From DATKEG01 sp035544515 (GTDB taxonomy: Bacteria; Acidobacteriota; Vicinamibacteria; Fen-336), in contig DATKEG010000274.1 of the NCBI GenBank assembly GCA_035544515.1, positions 1-8,621 of the forward strand: DNA of 8,621 bases, in the 5' to 3' direction. Below the pieces are notes generated by a model. That model saw only the letters and a list, made by a program, of their open reading frames with translations. It was not told the DNA's origin and searched no databases. Shown here one piece after another: positions 1-5,511 of this stretch; position 1 is the first letter of the stretch, and each line of letters begins with the position of its first letter. Made by a program: the position numbers and the translations under genes.

Positions 1-240
1 GGGGCGGGCCGTGGTCGCCGGTTCGGGCGCGAGGCTGTAGCCCGGCGCCGCGCCAGGCGACTCCATCACCACGTCCGGCCAGCCGCTGGGCGCCGGCGAC
101 GCGGCCTGCTGCTGCTCGAGCTCCTGGACGCGCTGCTCGAGCTGCTGCTCCCGCTCGCTGGGACCGCGGCTGCAGGCTCCGAACAGGGCGCCGCCGGCGA
201 TCGTCACCGCGGCCGTCCAACCCAACTTGCGTGCCATCAT
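1..240 (-). CDS. Small lipoprotein, 5' part (runs off the left edge)
   Basis: The first 80 codons of a minus-strand gene are visible; the 3' end lies outside the window. Translation begins MMARKLGWTAAVTIAGG and continues to LFGAC, which gives a short basic N-terminus, a hydrophobic stretch and a lipobox-like cysteine at residue 23. This predicts a lipoprotein anchored in a membrane after cleavage by signal peptidase II. Phe at position -3 is less usual than Leu. Residues about 27-45 are rich in Glu, Gln and Leu (EREQQLEQRVQELEQQQ) and look like a short coiled coil, followed by a Pro/Ala/Gly-rich linker. Two ATG codons stand side by side; the outer one (240) has GGAGG nine bases upstream, so the start is well supported. 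The family is not recognised. The gene lies downstream of the mqnD operon on the same strand, separated by a probable terminator. Confidence 0.75.
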   Translation of the reverse strand, partial: MMARKLGWTAAVTIAGGALFGACSRGPSEREQQLEQRVQELEQQQAASPAPSGWPDVVMESPGAAPGYSLAPEPATTARP

Positions 241-341
241 GACCGTGTTCCTCCAGGGGCTAAGTTAGCAACCGCCGTGCCAGCGCAGGCCCGACCATGA
301 CCGTCTGGCGTGCAACAACTTACACCCGGTAACGAAACCCG
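241..341. other. Spacer between the mqnD operon and the lipoprotein gene
   Basis: About 100 bases hold no open frame that looks coding. The minus-strand Shine-Dalgarno of the lipoprotein gene (GGAGG) lies at about 250-254. A minus-strand promoter is expected here because a hairpin separates the two genes, but I see no convincing -35/-10 pair; a TAACTT hexamer at roughly 260-265 is only a weak -10 candidate. Confidence 0.4.
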
Positions 342-361
342 GCCGTGAGCGTCCTCACGGC
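342..361 (-). terminator. Hairpin at the end of the mqnD operon, probable intrinsic terminator
   Basis: A perfect inverted repeat, GCCGTGAG at 342-349 and CTCACGGC at 354-361, encloses a four-base loop. Read on the minus strand the stem contains the TGA stop codon of the last operon gene and is followed by CGGGTTTCGTT, a short and interrupted T-rich stretch. The position at the end of a same-strand gene run and the stem quality fit a Rho-independent terminator; the weak T tract is the main reservation. Confidence 0.55.
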
Positions 362-852
362 TCAGCCGATCGGAAGGTGTCCTCGCGGCGTGACGCCGCC
401 TCCGCGATGAGACGGTTGTTTTCGCCGAGGGCGAGGTATTCGCGCCGGAGCGCGCCCAGGCACACGGCCAACGTGCCCCAGGCGATCGCCTGGTGGACCC
501 AGCCCGGGACCGCGCGCGTGTGGGCGGCGGCGCCCATCATGAAGTTGACGATCACGAGCAGCAACGCCGACGTCATGAGCGGGAACACGCGCGATTTCAT
601 GGCGACCGTGCGGCGGCGGAACGAGTCGCCCCAGCCCCGCTCCCTCTCCATGTCCTTCAGCTCCACGCCGGTGGCGAGCAGGAAGAACATGATGAACGAG
701 TGCGCCATCACGAGCAGGAACGTGCTGCCCAGCCCGAGCAGGAAGTGCTGGCGGATCCAGCCCGGCCCGGCCTGCGGCAGGTAGCTCAGCACGGTGGTGG
801 CGAGCAGCGCGAGCGTGCCCACCGCGGCGAGGGTCAGGAGGGCGATGCCCAT
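355..852 (-). CDS. Four-helix membrane protein, unknown function, last gene of the mqnD operon
   Basis: The 165-residue product is a small integral membrane protein. Hydrophobic segments lie at about residues 3-25, 37-60, 89-110 and 119-135, with a basic cytoplasmic-type loop between the second and third (ERERGW...RRRTVAMKSR). Histidines occur at residues 36 and 51, at the ends of helix 2, and at 111 and 120, around the helix 3/4 junction. Such a pattern could ligate heme or contact a quinone, but that is inference only. The frame is open further upstream, to about 1293, but the upstream part is Arg/Ser/Pro-rich shadow of the thioredoxin-like gene. ATG 852, preceded by GAAGG, is the natural start. 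The gene follows the thioredoxin-like gene after 28 bases and ends in a hairpin. I do not recognise the family; membership in the operon hints at a link to quinone or redox metabolism. Confidence 0.75.
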   Translation of the reverse strand: MGIALLTLAAVGTLALLATTVLSYLPQAGPGWIRQHFLLGLGSTFLLVMAHSFIMFFLLATGVELKDMERERGWGDSFRRRTVAMKSRVFPLMTSALLLVIVNFMMGAAAHTRAVPGWVHQAIAWGTLAVCLGALRREYLALGENNRLIAEAASRREDTFRSAEP

Positions 853-880
853 GTCGCCTTCACGAGGCGTGGCGGGCCAT

Positions 881-1351
881 TCAGCCGGGCCGCAACGCGG
901 GCGCCGGGTCGTCCGGCGCGAAAAGGGGTGGCGGCACGCCGAGGAGGGCCGCGGCCTCCTCGAGGTCCTGACGCCGGAACGCCGGCCACGCGCGCTCGAT
1001 GCGCCCGCCGGGCGCCACGAGCAGGCTGAGCGGGACGGTGTGCGCCTGCAAAGCCGCGCCCAGCGAGAAGGGCGGCTCGTCGAGCAGGATGGGCGCGGAG
1101 AGCGCGAGGTCGGCGGCGAGGGCGCGCGCGTCGGCCGGCGTGTCCTGCAGGACGACGACCACGTCCGTCCCCGGCCGCCGGCCGCGATGGATCCGCTCGA
1201 CGTAGGGCAGGAGCAGGCGCGTGGTGGGGCATTCGCCGTGGCCCAGGCTGACGAGCGTGGGCCGGTCCACGCGGGAGAGGTCGCGCACGCCACCGTCGAG
1301 CGCAGGCAGGGCGAGCGCGGGGAACCTCGCCGGCGCCGGGGCGGGCCTCAA
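881..1351 (-). CDS. Thioredoxin-fold (AhpC/TSA or TlpA-like) protein with a single active-site Cys
   Basis: The product has 156 residues. Features of the peroxiredoxin/TlpA-like fold are visible: an N-terminal strand region (FPALALPALDGG), a strand leading to GHGECPTT with Cys41 at the usual place of the redox cysteine, a helix (RLLLPYVERIH), a second strand (DVVVVLQDT), and the cis-proline region TVPLSLLVAPGGRIE (Pro107). The CxxC position reads C-P-T-T, so the second cysteine is absent; a one-Cys peroxidase, a thiol carrier or a non-catalytic member are all possible. No signal peptide or membrane segment is seen, so a cytoplasmic location is likely. The start is a TTG whose bases overlap the mqnD stop codon (TTGA), implying translational coupling. 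There is no strong Shine-Dalgarno, which fits coupling. It sits between mqnD and a small membrane protein; its partner is unknown. Confidence 0.8.
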   Translation of the reverse strand: MRPAPAPARFPALALPALDGGVRDLSRVDRPTLVSLGHGECPTTRLLLPYVERIHRGRRPGTDVVVVLQDTPADARALAADLALSAPILLDEPPFSLGAALQAHTVPLSLLVAPGGRIERAWPAFRRQDLEEAAALLGVPPPLFAPDDPAPALRPG

Positions 1352-2181
1352 TCGGCCACGAAGTCCACGGCCGCGCGCCGCGGGATGATGCCCTCGCGGT
1401 AGCCGCGGTCGAGCAGCTCCTGCACGGCGCGGCGGCCCCGCTCACCGACGTCCACGGTCATGTCGTTCACCCACATGCCGACGAAACGATCCGCGATCGC
1501 GGGGTCCATCCCCCGTGCGAACTCCAATGCGTAGGCGAGCGCCTCCGCGCGGTGGGCCAGCGAGTAGAGGACCGTCTCGCGCACCAGGCGCGTGAGCCGG
1601 GCCGTCAGGTCCGCGCCCAGGTCGCGCCGCACGGCGTTGGCTCCCAGGGGCAGCGGCAGCCCCGTCTCCTCCTTCCACCAGGCGCCGAGGTCCAGCACCT
1701 TGTGGAGGCCGTGGCCACCGAACGTGAGCTGCCCCTCGTGGATGACGAGGCCGACGTCCGCCCGGCCGTCCCGCACCTCGTCCAGGATCAGGTGGAAGGG
1801 CGCCACACGCGTGCGCGCCTCGGGCGCGAACAGCTTCAGCGCCAGGTACGCGCTGGTGAGCGTTCCCGGGACCGCGACCAGGGCGCCCCCCAGGCGTTTC
1901 GGATCCAGGGGCTCCCGGGCCACGAGCAGGGGGCCGTACCCATCGCCGATGCTGCCGCCGCAGGGCATCAACGCGTAGTGGTCGGCCACGTAGGGGTAGG
2001 CGTGGAAGGAGATGGCGGTGACCTCGTACCGGCCCTCCTGCGCCTCGCGGTTGAGCGTCTCGATGTCCTTCAAGACGTGCGTGATCTCGAGGCCGTCCGC
2101 CCGCACCTTGCCCCGGGCCAGCCCGTAGAACATGAACGCATCGTCGCTGTCCGGGCTGTGGGCCAGGGAGATCGTCCTCAC
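1348..2181 (-). CDS. mqnD: 1,4-dihydroxy-6-naphthoate synthase (MqnD family)
   Basis: The 277-residue product belongs to the MqnA/MqnD family, which has a periplasmic-binding-protein fold adapted to an enzyme. MqnD converts cyclic dehypoxanthinylfutalosine to 1,4-dihydroxy-6-naphthoate in the futalosine route to menaquinone, in the cytoplasm. Visible family blocks are the N-terminal AHSPDSDDAFMFYGLA, AISFHAYPYV around Ser58, GDGYGPLLVA, AVPGTLTSAY with Thr107, the catalytic-histidine block GLVIHEGQLTF with His148, and LGAWWKEETGLPLPLGA. These match MqnD along the whole length, and size is usual for the family. The N-terminal block reads SPDSDDAF where MqnD proteins I recall have SPCPNDTF, so this may be a distinct subgroup. 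The GTG start overlaps the stop of the upstream gene (GTGA), and the TGA stop overlaps the TTG of the next. Other mqn genes are not in the window. MqnD-like paralogues with another substrate cannot be excluded. Confidence 0.85.
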   Translation of the reverse strand: MRTISLAHSPDSDDAFMFYGLARGKVRADGLEITHVLKDIETLNREAQEGRYEVTAISFHAYPYVADHYALMPCGGSIGDGYGPLLVAREPLDPKRLGGALVAVPGTLTSAYLALKLFAPEARTRVAPFHLILDEVRDGRADVGLVIHEGQLTFGGHGLHKVLDLGAWWKEETGLPLPLGANAVRRDLGADLTARLTRLVRETVLYSLAHRAEALAYALEFARGMDPAIADRFVGMWVNDMTVDVGERGRRAVQELLDRGYREGIIPRRAAVDFVAD

Positions 2182-2813
2182 GAGAGGGCCCCGAGCCGCG
2201 CGCTCAACCACGGCGCCCACCGCGCCAGGGGCTGCGTGACGTCCGCCACGACGAGGTCCCTCGAGCCGCGGTGCGCCGCCAGGGCGTCCATCACGGCGGG
2301 CGAGGGAGCGCGCGCCTCGCCGGCCGGCCGGTTGACCACGACCAGGTCGCTCTGGGCGATGAGCGGACCCGAGACGGGCTTCCAACGTTCCGGCGAGAGA
2401 AAGGGATGCGCCACGAAGAGGCGCACGTCCGGCCGCGCCACCGGCACGATGCTCGAGCCCTCCACGACCGTCACCTCCGCGTCCGCGATCATCCGCCGCA
2501 CCGCCGCCCACGCCCTTCCCACCGCGCTCTCGCGCGCGATGGCCCACACCACGGGGCAGGCGCCCGCCCGGCCGAGGCGGTCCGTGTCCGTCCCCGGCTC
2601 ACCGAGCGTACGCGGATCCGACACGACGCGGAACGGCACGTCGATGTCGCACACCACGCACGGCGGCCCCCGCGGGCACCGCGCGAAGACGTCGTCGGTG
2701 GTCGTGAACTTGACGGCCGCCGCCCGCCCGCCGGGCAGCCCGCGCAGCAGCGTCACCGCCAGCGCCGTCTTGCCCGAGCGGCTGCAGGCGCCCGCGACCG
2801 AGAAAAGCGCCAA
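2178..2813 (-). CDS. SIMIBI-class P-loop protein (MobB/BioD-like) with Cys cluster
   Basis: The product has 211 residues. Close to the N-terminus is a P-loop, GACSRSGKT (residues 8-16), with five residues between the first Gly and GKT as in dethiobiotin synthetase-type enzymes. Further blocks are AAVKFTTTDD (about 32-41), PGTDTDRLGRAGA (73-85), which resembles the GxDSxRhxxAGA segment of MobB, and EVTVVEGSSIVP, comparable to the VVEG motif of that superfamily. This supports a nucleotide-binding role. Between the first two blocks is CPRGPPCVVC (Cys46, Cys52, Cys55), with Cys86 further on, a possible metal or Fe-S site. The start is TTG 2813, preceded by CTGGAGG four bases upstream; the open frame continues upstream but only as shadow of the divergent lipoprotein gene. 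It overlaps mqnD by GTGA and probably leads the operon. The substrate is unknown; a function in cofactor or quinone biosynthesis is inferred from context only. Confidence 0.75.
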   Translation of the reverse strand: MALFSVAGACSRSGKTALAVTLLRGLPGGRAAAVKFTTTDDVFARCPRGPPCVVCDIDVPFRVVSDPRTLGEPGTDTDRLGRAGACPVVWAIARESAVGRAWAAVRRMIADAEVTVVEGSSIVPVARPDVRLFVAHPFLSPERWKPVSGPLIAQSDLVVVNRPAGEARAPSPAVMDALAAHRGSRDLVVADVTQPLARWAPWLSARLGALS

Positions 2814-2904
2814 GCAGCCTCCAGAAGTGCCACGCGACGCCTGGATCTTAGCCCACCCGGCCGCTCGGCCCGCGCCCGACGGACGTGGTAGACTTGGGCC
2901 GCGC
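2814..2904. promoter_or_regulatory. Divergent promoter region, mqnD operon / DUF4398-like lipoprotein
   Basis: Ninety-one bases separate the two divergent start codons. On the plus strand TAGACT (2889-2894) is a TANNNT-type -10 candidate ending ten bases before ATG 2905. On the minus strand TAAGAT (about 2847-2852) is a -10 candidate some 34 bases before TTG 2813. Neither has a recognisable -35. The minus-strand gene has a GGAGG ribosome binding site here; the plus-strand gene has none. Confidence 0.4.
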
Positions 2905-3621
2905 ATGCGCCTCCACGCGCGATGGGCCGTCCTGATCGTCCTGCCGGCGGTGGCGTGTGCGAGCGCCGGGGCCAAGTCGCCCGCCGGCCCGGGGCGCCTC
3001 GTCGACCTCAAGGCCGCTCGCGCCGCGGTCGAGGAGGCCCGCCGTGCCGGAGCGCCGCAGCGCGCCGCCGAGACCTTCCGGCGGGCCGAGTCCCATCTGA
3101 AGGAGGCCGAAGGACTGGCCGGCCGCGGCACCGTGACCGTCGCCGCGGACAAGGCCCAGCAGGCCGAGTTCCTGGGCCGCCTGGCCACGGCGGAGGCGCG
3201 GTGCGCGACGAACCTGGCGCGGCTCCCGCCGGCCGCGCCCGCCGACAAGACCGCCCGCGGCGGCGACGAGGCGGCGGCCCGTTTGCGCCGCGCGGACGAG
3301 GAGCGGCGGCGTCTCGAGGAGCGGGTGGCCCTCCTTCAGCGCGAGCTGGAGCTGACGGAGATGGAGGTCGTCCGCACCAAGGCCCGGCTGCAGGGGATCG
3401 AGACCAAGGCGGAGGCCTCGTCCGCCATCGCCGAGGCGCGGATCCTGATGACCCGCCTCGCCGCGCGCGACCGCGCCACGCTGAGCCGCTGCCAGGAGCT
3501 GCTCGACAAGGCCGAGCAGCAGATCAGTGAGAACAACTTCGGCGCCGCGGTTTTCTTCGCCCGCAAGGCCCAGGACATCGCCACCAAGGCCCGCGAGCCC
3601 ATCGGCGGCACCCAGCCCTAA
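2905..3621 (+). CDS. DUF4398-like coiled-coil lipoprotein
   Basis: The product has 238 residues. A signal sequence is followed by LPAVACAS, so Cys18 is the probable lipidation site; the motif has Ala at -3 and is not ideal, leaving ordinary signal-peptidase cleavage possible. Residues about 33-100 (LVDLKAARAAVEEARRAGA, RRAESHLKEAE, AADKAQQAE) form Ala/Glu-rich helical repeats like those of the DUF4398 family, where each helix carries A, E and R at regular spacing. Residues about 120-165 are a charged coiled coil (RRADEERRRLEERVALLQREL). The C-terminal part (residues about 170-238) is again helical. Such proteins usually sit in the periplasm on the outer membrane, often beside OmpA-like proteins, but none is found here. 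There is no Shine-Dalgarno before ATG 2905; a -10-like TAGACT ends ten bases upstream, so the mRNA may be nearly leaderless. The last 65 bp are repeated downstream. Confidence 0.8.
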   Translation: MRLHARWAVLIVLPAVACASAGAKSPAGPGRLVDLKAARAAVEEARRAGAPQRAAETFRRAESHLKEAEGLAGRGTVTVAADKAQQAEFLGRLATAEARCATNLARLPPAAPADKTARGGDEAAARLRRADEERRRLEERVALLQRELELTEMEVVRTKARLQGIETKAEASSAIAEARILMTRLAARDRATLSRCQELLDKAEQQISENNFGAAVFFARKAQDIATKAREPIGGTQP

Positions 3622-3623
3622 GC
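3559..3623 (+). repeat. 65-bp direct repeat, copy 1 (3' end of the coiled-coil lipoprotein gene)
   Basis: This segment encodes the last 20 residues of the lipoprotein (ARKAQDIATKAREPIGGTQP) plus the stop codon and GC. It matches 3722-3786 at 64 of 65 positions; the only difference is C3618 against G3781, a silent third-base change in the final Pro codon. Confidence 0.95.
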
Positions 3624-3721
3624 CCTTCTTCATCGAGCGTCCTCGGCCGGCGCGATCGCACGCCCTGCCTCGCGCGAGTGGATCGCGCTTCGGCCCCGGC
3701 GCGCCGGCCTGCGGGCGGGGG
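3624..3721. other. Palindromic spacer between the two direct-repeat copies
   Basis: The 98 bases have no coding appearance. They contain a 10-bp inverted repeat, GGCCGGCGCG at 3645-3654 and CGCGCCGGCC at 3700-3709, separated by 45 bases. The right arm lies within a perfect 12-bp palindrome CCGGCGCGCCGG (3696-3707). The short self-complementary TCGCGCGA sits near 3670-3677. The whole spacer could fold into a long stem, like a REP-type element or a transcription-ending structure between convergent genes. No T tract follows. Confidence 0.6.
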
Positions 3722-3786
3722 GCCCGCAAGGCCCAGGACATCGCCACCAAGGCCCGCGAGCCCATCGGCGGCACCCAGCCGTAAGC
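3722..3786 (+). repeat. 65-bp direct repeat, copy 2 (orphan gene 3' end)
   Basis: Sixty-five bases repeat the end of the lipoprotein gene with one mismatch, including a TAA stop (3782-3784). No gene body precedes it: the sequence just upstream is the palindromic spacer. It lies in another reading frame from copy 1 (offset 163 bases), so read-through of copy 1 cannot reach it in frame. It is either a remnant of a second, tandem lipoprotein gene or a local duplication. Confidence 0.9.
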
Positions 3787-3796
3787 GAGACTTACG
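3780..3796. other. Small hairpin joining two convergent stop codons
   Basis: CGTAAG (3780-3785) and CTTACG (3791-3796) form a six-base inverted repeat with a five-base loop. The left arm contains the TAA of the orphan repeat copy and the right arm the TAA (minus strand) of the cyclase gene. It is short and lacks a T run, so a terminator role is weak. Confidence 0.35.
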
Positions 3797-5438
3797 CGGT
3801 CGGTCCGGCCGCGGCGGAGCCGCCCGTCTTGCCGACGCCCGGCGCCCCGGCGACCACCACGCGGTCACGTCCCGCCGCCTTGGCCGCGTAGAGCGCGGCG
3901 TCCGCCGCGTCCACCAGCGCCTTCACCCCCTGCGCATCCTCCGGGAAGGTGGACACGCCGATGGAGACGGTGGCCGTGCGGCCCTCGAGCGCGCCCGGCT
4001 TCTGCGCGGGGGCACGGACGGCCGCGCAGATCTTCTCCGCCACTTGCTCGGCCCGCTCCTTCGGGCACGAGTGCAACAGGACGGCCAGCTCCTCGCCGCC
4101 GTAGCGGAAGGCCACGTCGGTGGTGCGGATCGACTCCTTGACCGCGGCGCTGACCCGCCTGAGCTCGGCGTCGCCCTCCGTGTGGCCCCAGCGGTCGTTG
4201 TAGCCCTTGAACGCGTCGAGGTCCAGCAGGAGCAGGCTGGAGGTGCGGCCCTCGCGCTCGCAGCGGCGCAGCTCCTTGTCCACCGTGTCCTCGAAATGCC
4301 GCCGGTTGTAGAGGCCGGTCAGCGCGTCCGTGATGGCGAGCGACTCCAGCGTCCGCTGGCTCTCGCGCACGCGCAGCGCCATCTCGTTGAAGGCGCGCGT
4401 GAGGTCCGCCATCTCGTCCTTGCCGCGCACGGGCAGGGACACGTTGAGGTCCCCGGCGCTGATGTCCTTGGCCGCGTCCGAGAGCCGCAGGATGGGCCGG
4501 AGCAGGCTGCGCGCGACGAGGAAGCTGCCCACCAGCACGAGGCCGACCAGGGGCAGGCCGAGCTTGAGCAGCCGGTTGCGCGCTTCGGTCAAGGGCCGGT
4601 ACGCGGCGCCCGCGGAGACCGCCGCCACCACGAAGCCGCGCGTGGGCCCGCGCAGCCGCCGCACGCCGTAAATGTTTTCCCCGCTGCCGAGGCCGGTCAT
4701 GCGGCCGATGGGGCCGGTCTCCTTGCCCTCGTCGGGCAGCTTGCCTCCGAACGGGGACTCCCCCGGGGTGTCCGGCACCTTTCCCGCACGGATCAACACG
4801 CGGCCCTGCGGGTCGAGCAGCCAGAACATGTGGGTGGGGTCATCCTCGCTCGGACGCAGGAGGTTCTCCAGCTCGCGCAGGTCCACACGCTCGACGAAGT
4901 AGCCGATCCTCCGGTCGTACTTGTTCTGCACGGTGTGGAGCACGAGCATGGTCGGACGGCCCAGGAACGCGGAGCGATGGATGGGGCTGACCGTCCCCGC
5001 CGGCCGCAGCCCACCGGTGTCGGGGAGCCCCTCGCCCCAGTCTTCCCAGCGCTCCGGCCGCGTGGAGGCCAGCACCTTCCCGCGCGGGTCGATGACGAAC
5101 AGCGACTCGTAGTTGCGGTAGTGGCCGAGGACGGACTCCAGGTACGCGTCGAGGTCGCGCCGCGCCTTGGCCGCATCGCCGGCGCCCGTGGTCAGCGCCT
5201 CCACGCTCTCGAACACCACGAAGGAGGCGGACCAGCGCGACACCTCGTGCTGCCGCTGCTGCATCCAGTCGTCGAGGTGCGAGGTGGCGCGGAAGAGCTG
5301 GTTCGAGAGCGTCGCCTGGACCTTCTCCGCGAGCAGCTCCTCGTTGCGCTGGAGCAGGTACCAGCCCATGAGGAACGCGGGCAGGCTCACCCCCGCGAGC
5401 ACGAGAAGCAGGATCTTCGTCTGGAAGCGGACCCGCAC
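3792..5438 (-). CDS. Membrane sensor diguanylate cyclase (periplasmic sensor-HAMP-GGDEF)
   Basis: The 548-residue protein joins two GTP into cyclic di-GMP at the inner face of the membrane. It has TM helix 1 at about residues 9-29, a periplasmic region of some 260 residues resembling a double-Cache sensor (FVIDPRGKVLAS, MFWLLDPQGRVLI), TM helix 2 at about 290-312, a HAMP linker at 310-362 (LLRPILRLSDAAKDISAGDL, FNEMALRV), and a GGDEF domain from about 365 (ITDALTGLYNRRHF, LDLDAFKGYNDRWGH). The signature reads GGEEL at 447-451; Glu in place of Asp is an accepted active variant, while Leu in place of Phe is less common. An inhibitory site RTTD lies at 438-441, exactly five residues upstream, so product feedback is likely. 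The C-terminal tail beyond about 530 is Gly/Ala-rich. GTG 5438 is the likeliest start; further upstream the frame only shadows the divergent ABC gene. No Shine-Dalgarno is seen, and TATCAT ends eight bases before the start. Confidence 0.9.
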   Translation of the reverse strand: MRVRFQTKILLLVLAGVSLPAFLMGWYLLQRNEELLAEKVQATLSNQLFRATSHLDDWMQQRQHEVSRWSASFVVFESVEALTTGAGDAAKARRDLDAYLESVLGHYRNYESLFVIDPRGKVLASTRPERWEDWGEGLPDTGGLRPAGTVSPIHRSAFLGRPTMLVLHTVQNKYDRRIGYFVERVDLRELENLLRPSEDDPTHMFWLLDPQGRVLIRAGKVPDTPGESPFGGKLPDEGKETGPIGRMTGLGSGENIYGVRRLRGPTRGFVVAAVSAGAAYRPLTEARNRLLKLGLPLVGLVLVGSFLVARSLLRPILRLSDAAKDISAGDLNVSLPVRGKDEMADLTRAFNEMALRVRESQRTLESLAITDALTGLYNRRHFEDTVDKELRRCEREGRTSSLLLLDLDAFKGYNDRWGHTEGDAELRRVSAAVKESIRTTDVAFRYGGEELAVLLHSCPKERAEQVAEKICAAVRAPAQKPGALEGRTATVSIGVSTFPEDAQGVKALVDAADAALYAAKAAGRDRVVVAGAPGVGKTGGSAAAGPTA

Positions 5439-5446
5439 CGGGCCGG

Positions 5447-5452
5447 ATGATA
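5447..5452 (-). promoter_or_regulatory. Candidate -10 element of the diguanylate cyclase gene
   Basis: On the minus strand TATCAT matches the -10 consensus at five of six positions and ends eight bases before the GTG start at 5438. A transcript starting seven or so bases after it would begin almost at the start codon, which suits the missing Shine-Dalgarno. No clear -35 is visible; upstream sequence overlaps the opposing promoter. Confidence 0.45.
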
Positions 5453-5471
5453 GCCGAACTCCTCCCGGCCC

Positions 5472-5477
5472 TATAAT
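5472..5477 (+). promoter_or_regulatory. Perfect -10 element (TATAAT) of the ABC transporter operon
   Basis: TATAAT lies in the short divergent gap in otherwise very GC-rich DNA. The hexamers 16 to 18 bases upstream do not resemble TTGACA. Transcription would begin near 5484-5486, which excludes the ATG at 5476 as the start of the ABC gene because that ATG overlaps the -10 box. Confidence 0.6.
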
Positions 5478-5511
5478 GCGGGCGCTCCTCCCGGGGGCCA
5501 CCCCTCCGCGC

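Noticed and set aside
853..1293. An upstream extension of the small membrane protein gene.
   Set aside because: The extension is an Arg/Ser/Pro-rich shadow of the thioredoxin-like gene in another frame, and a good ATG with a GAAGG site stands at 852.
1552..2904. A long plus-strand open frame running from 1552 into the lipoprotein gene.
   Set aside because: It is antisense to mqnD and the P-loop gene, is rich in Arg, His, Gln and Pro, and shows no motif; only the part from ATG 2905 is real.
3527..3784. A plus-strand frame that runs through copy 1 out of frame and ends with the duplicated peptide of copy 2.
   Set aside because: The upstream part has no sensible protein sequence and no ribosome binding site; the frame is open only because of high GC.
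3792..3846. A Walker A-like GAPGVGKT near the C-terminus of the diguanylate cyclase (residues about 531-538).
   Set aside because: It lies in a short Gly/Ala-rich tail after the GGDEF domain with no room for a nucleotide-binding fold, so it is most likely chance.
3678..5450. A 590-codon plus-strand open frame across the cyclase gene.
   Set aside because: Composition (His, Gln, Arg, Glu-rich) and lack of any motif show it to be the antisense of the GGDEF gene, which is clearly identified.
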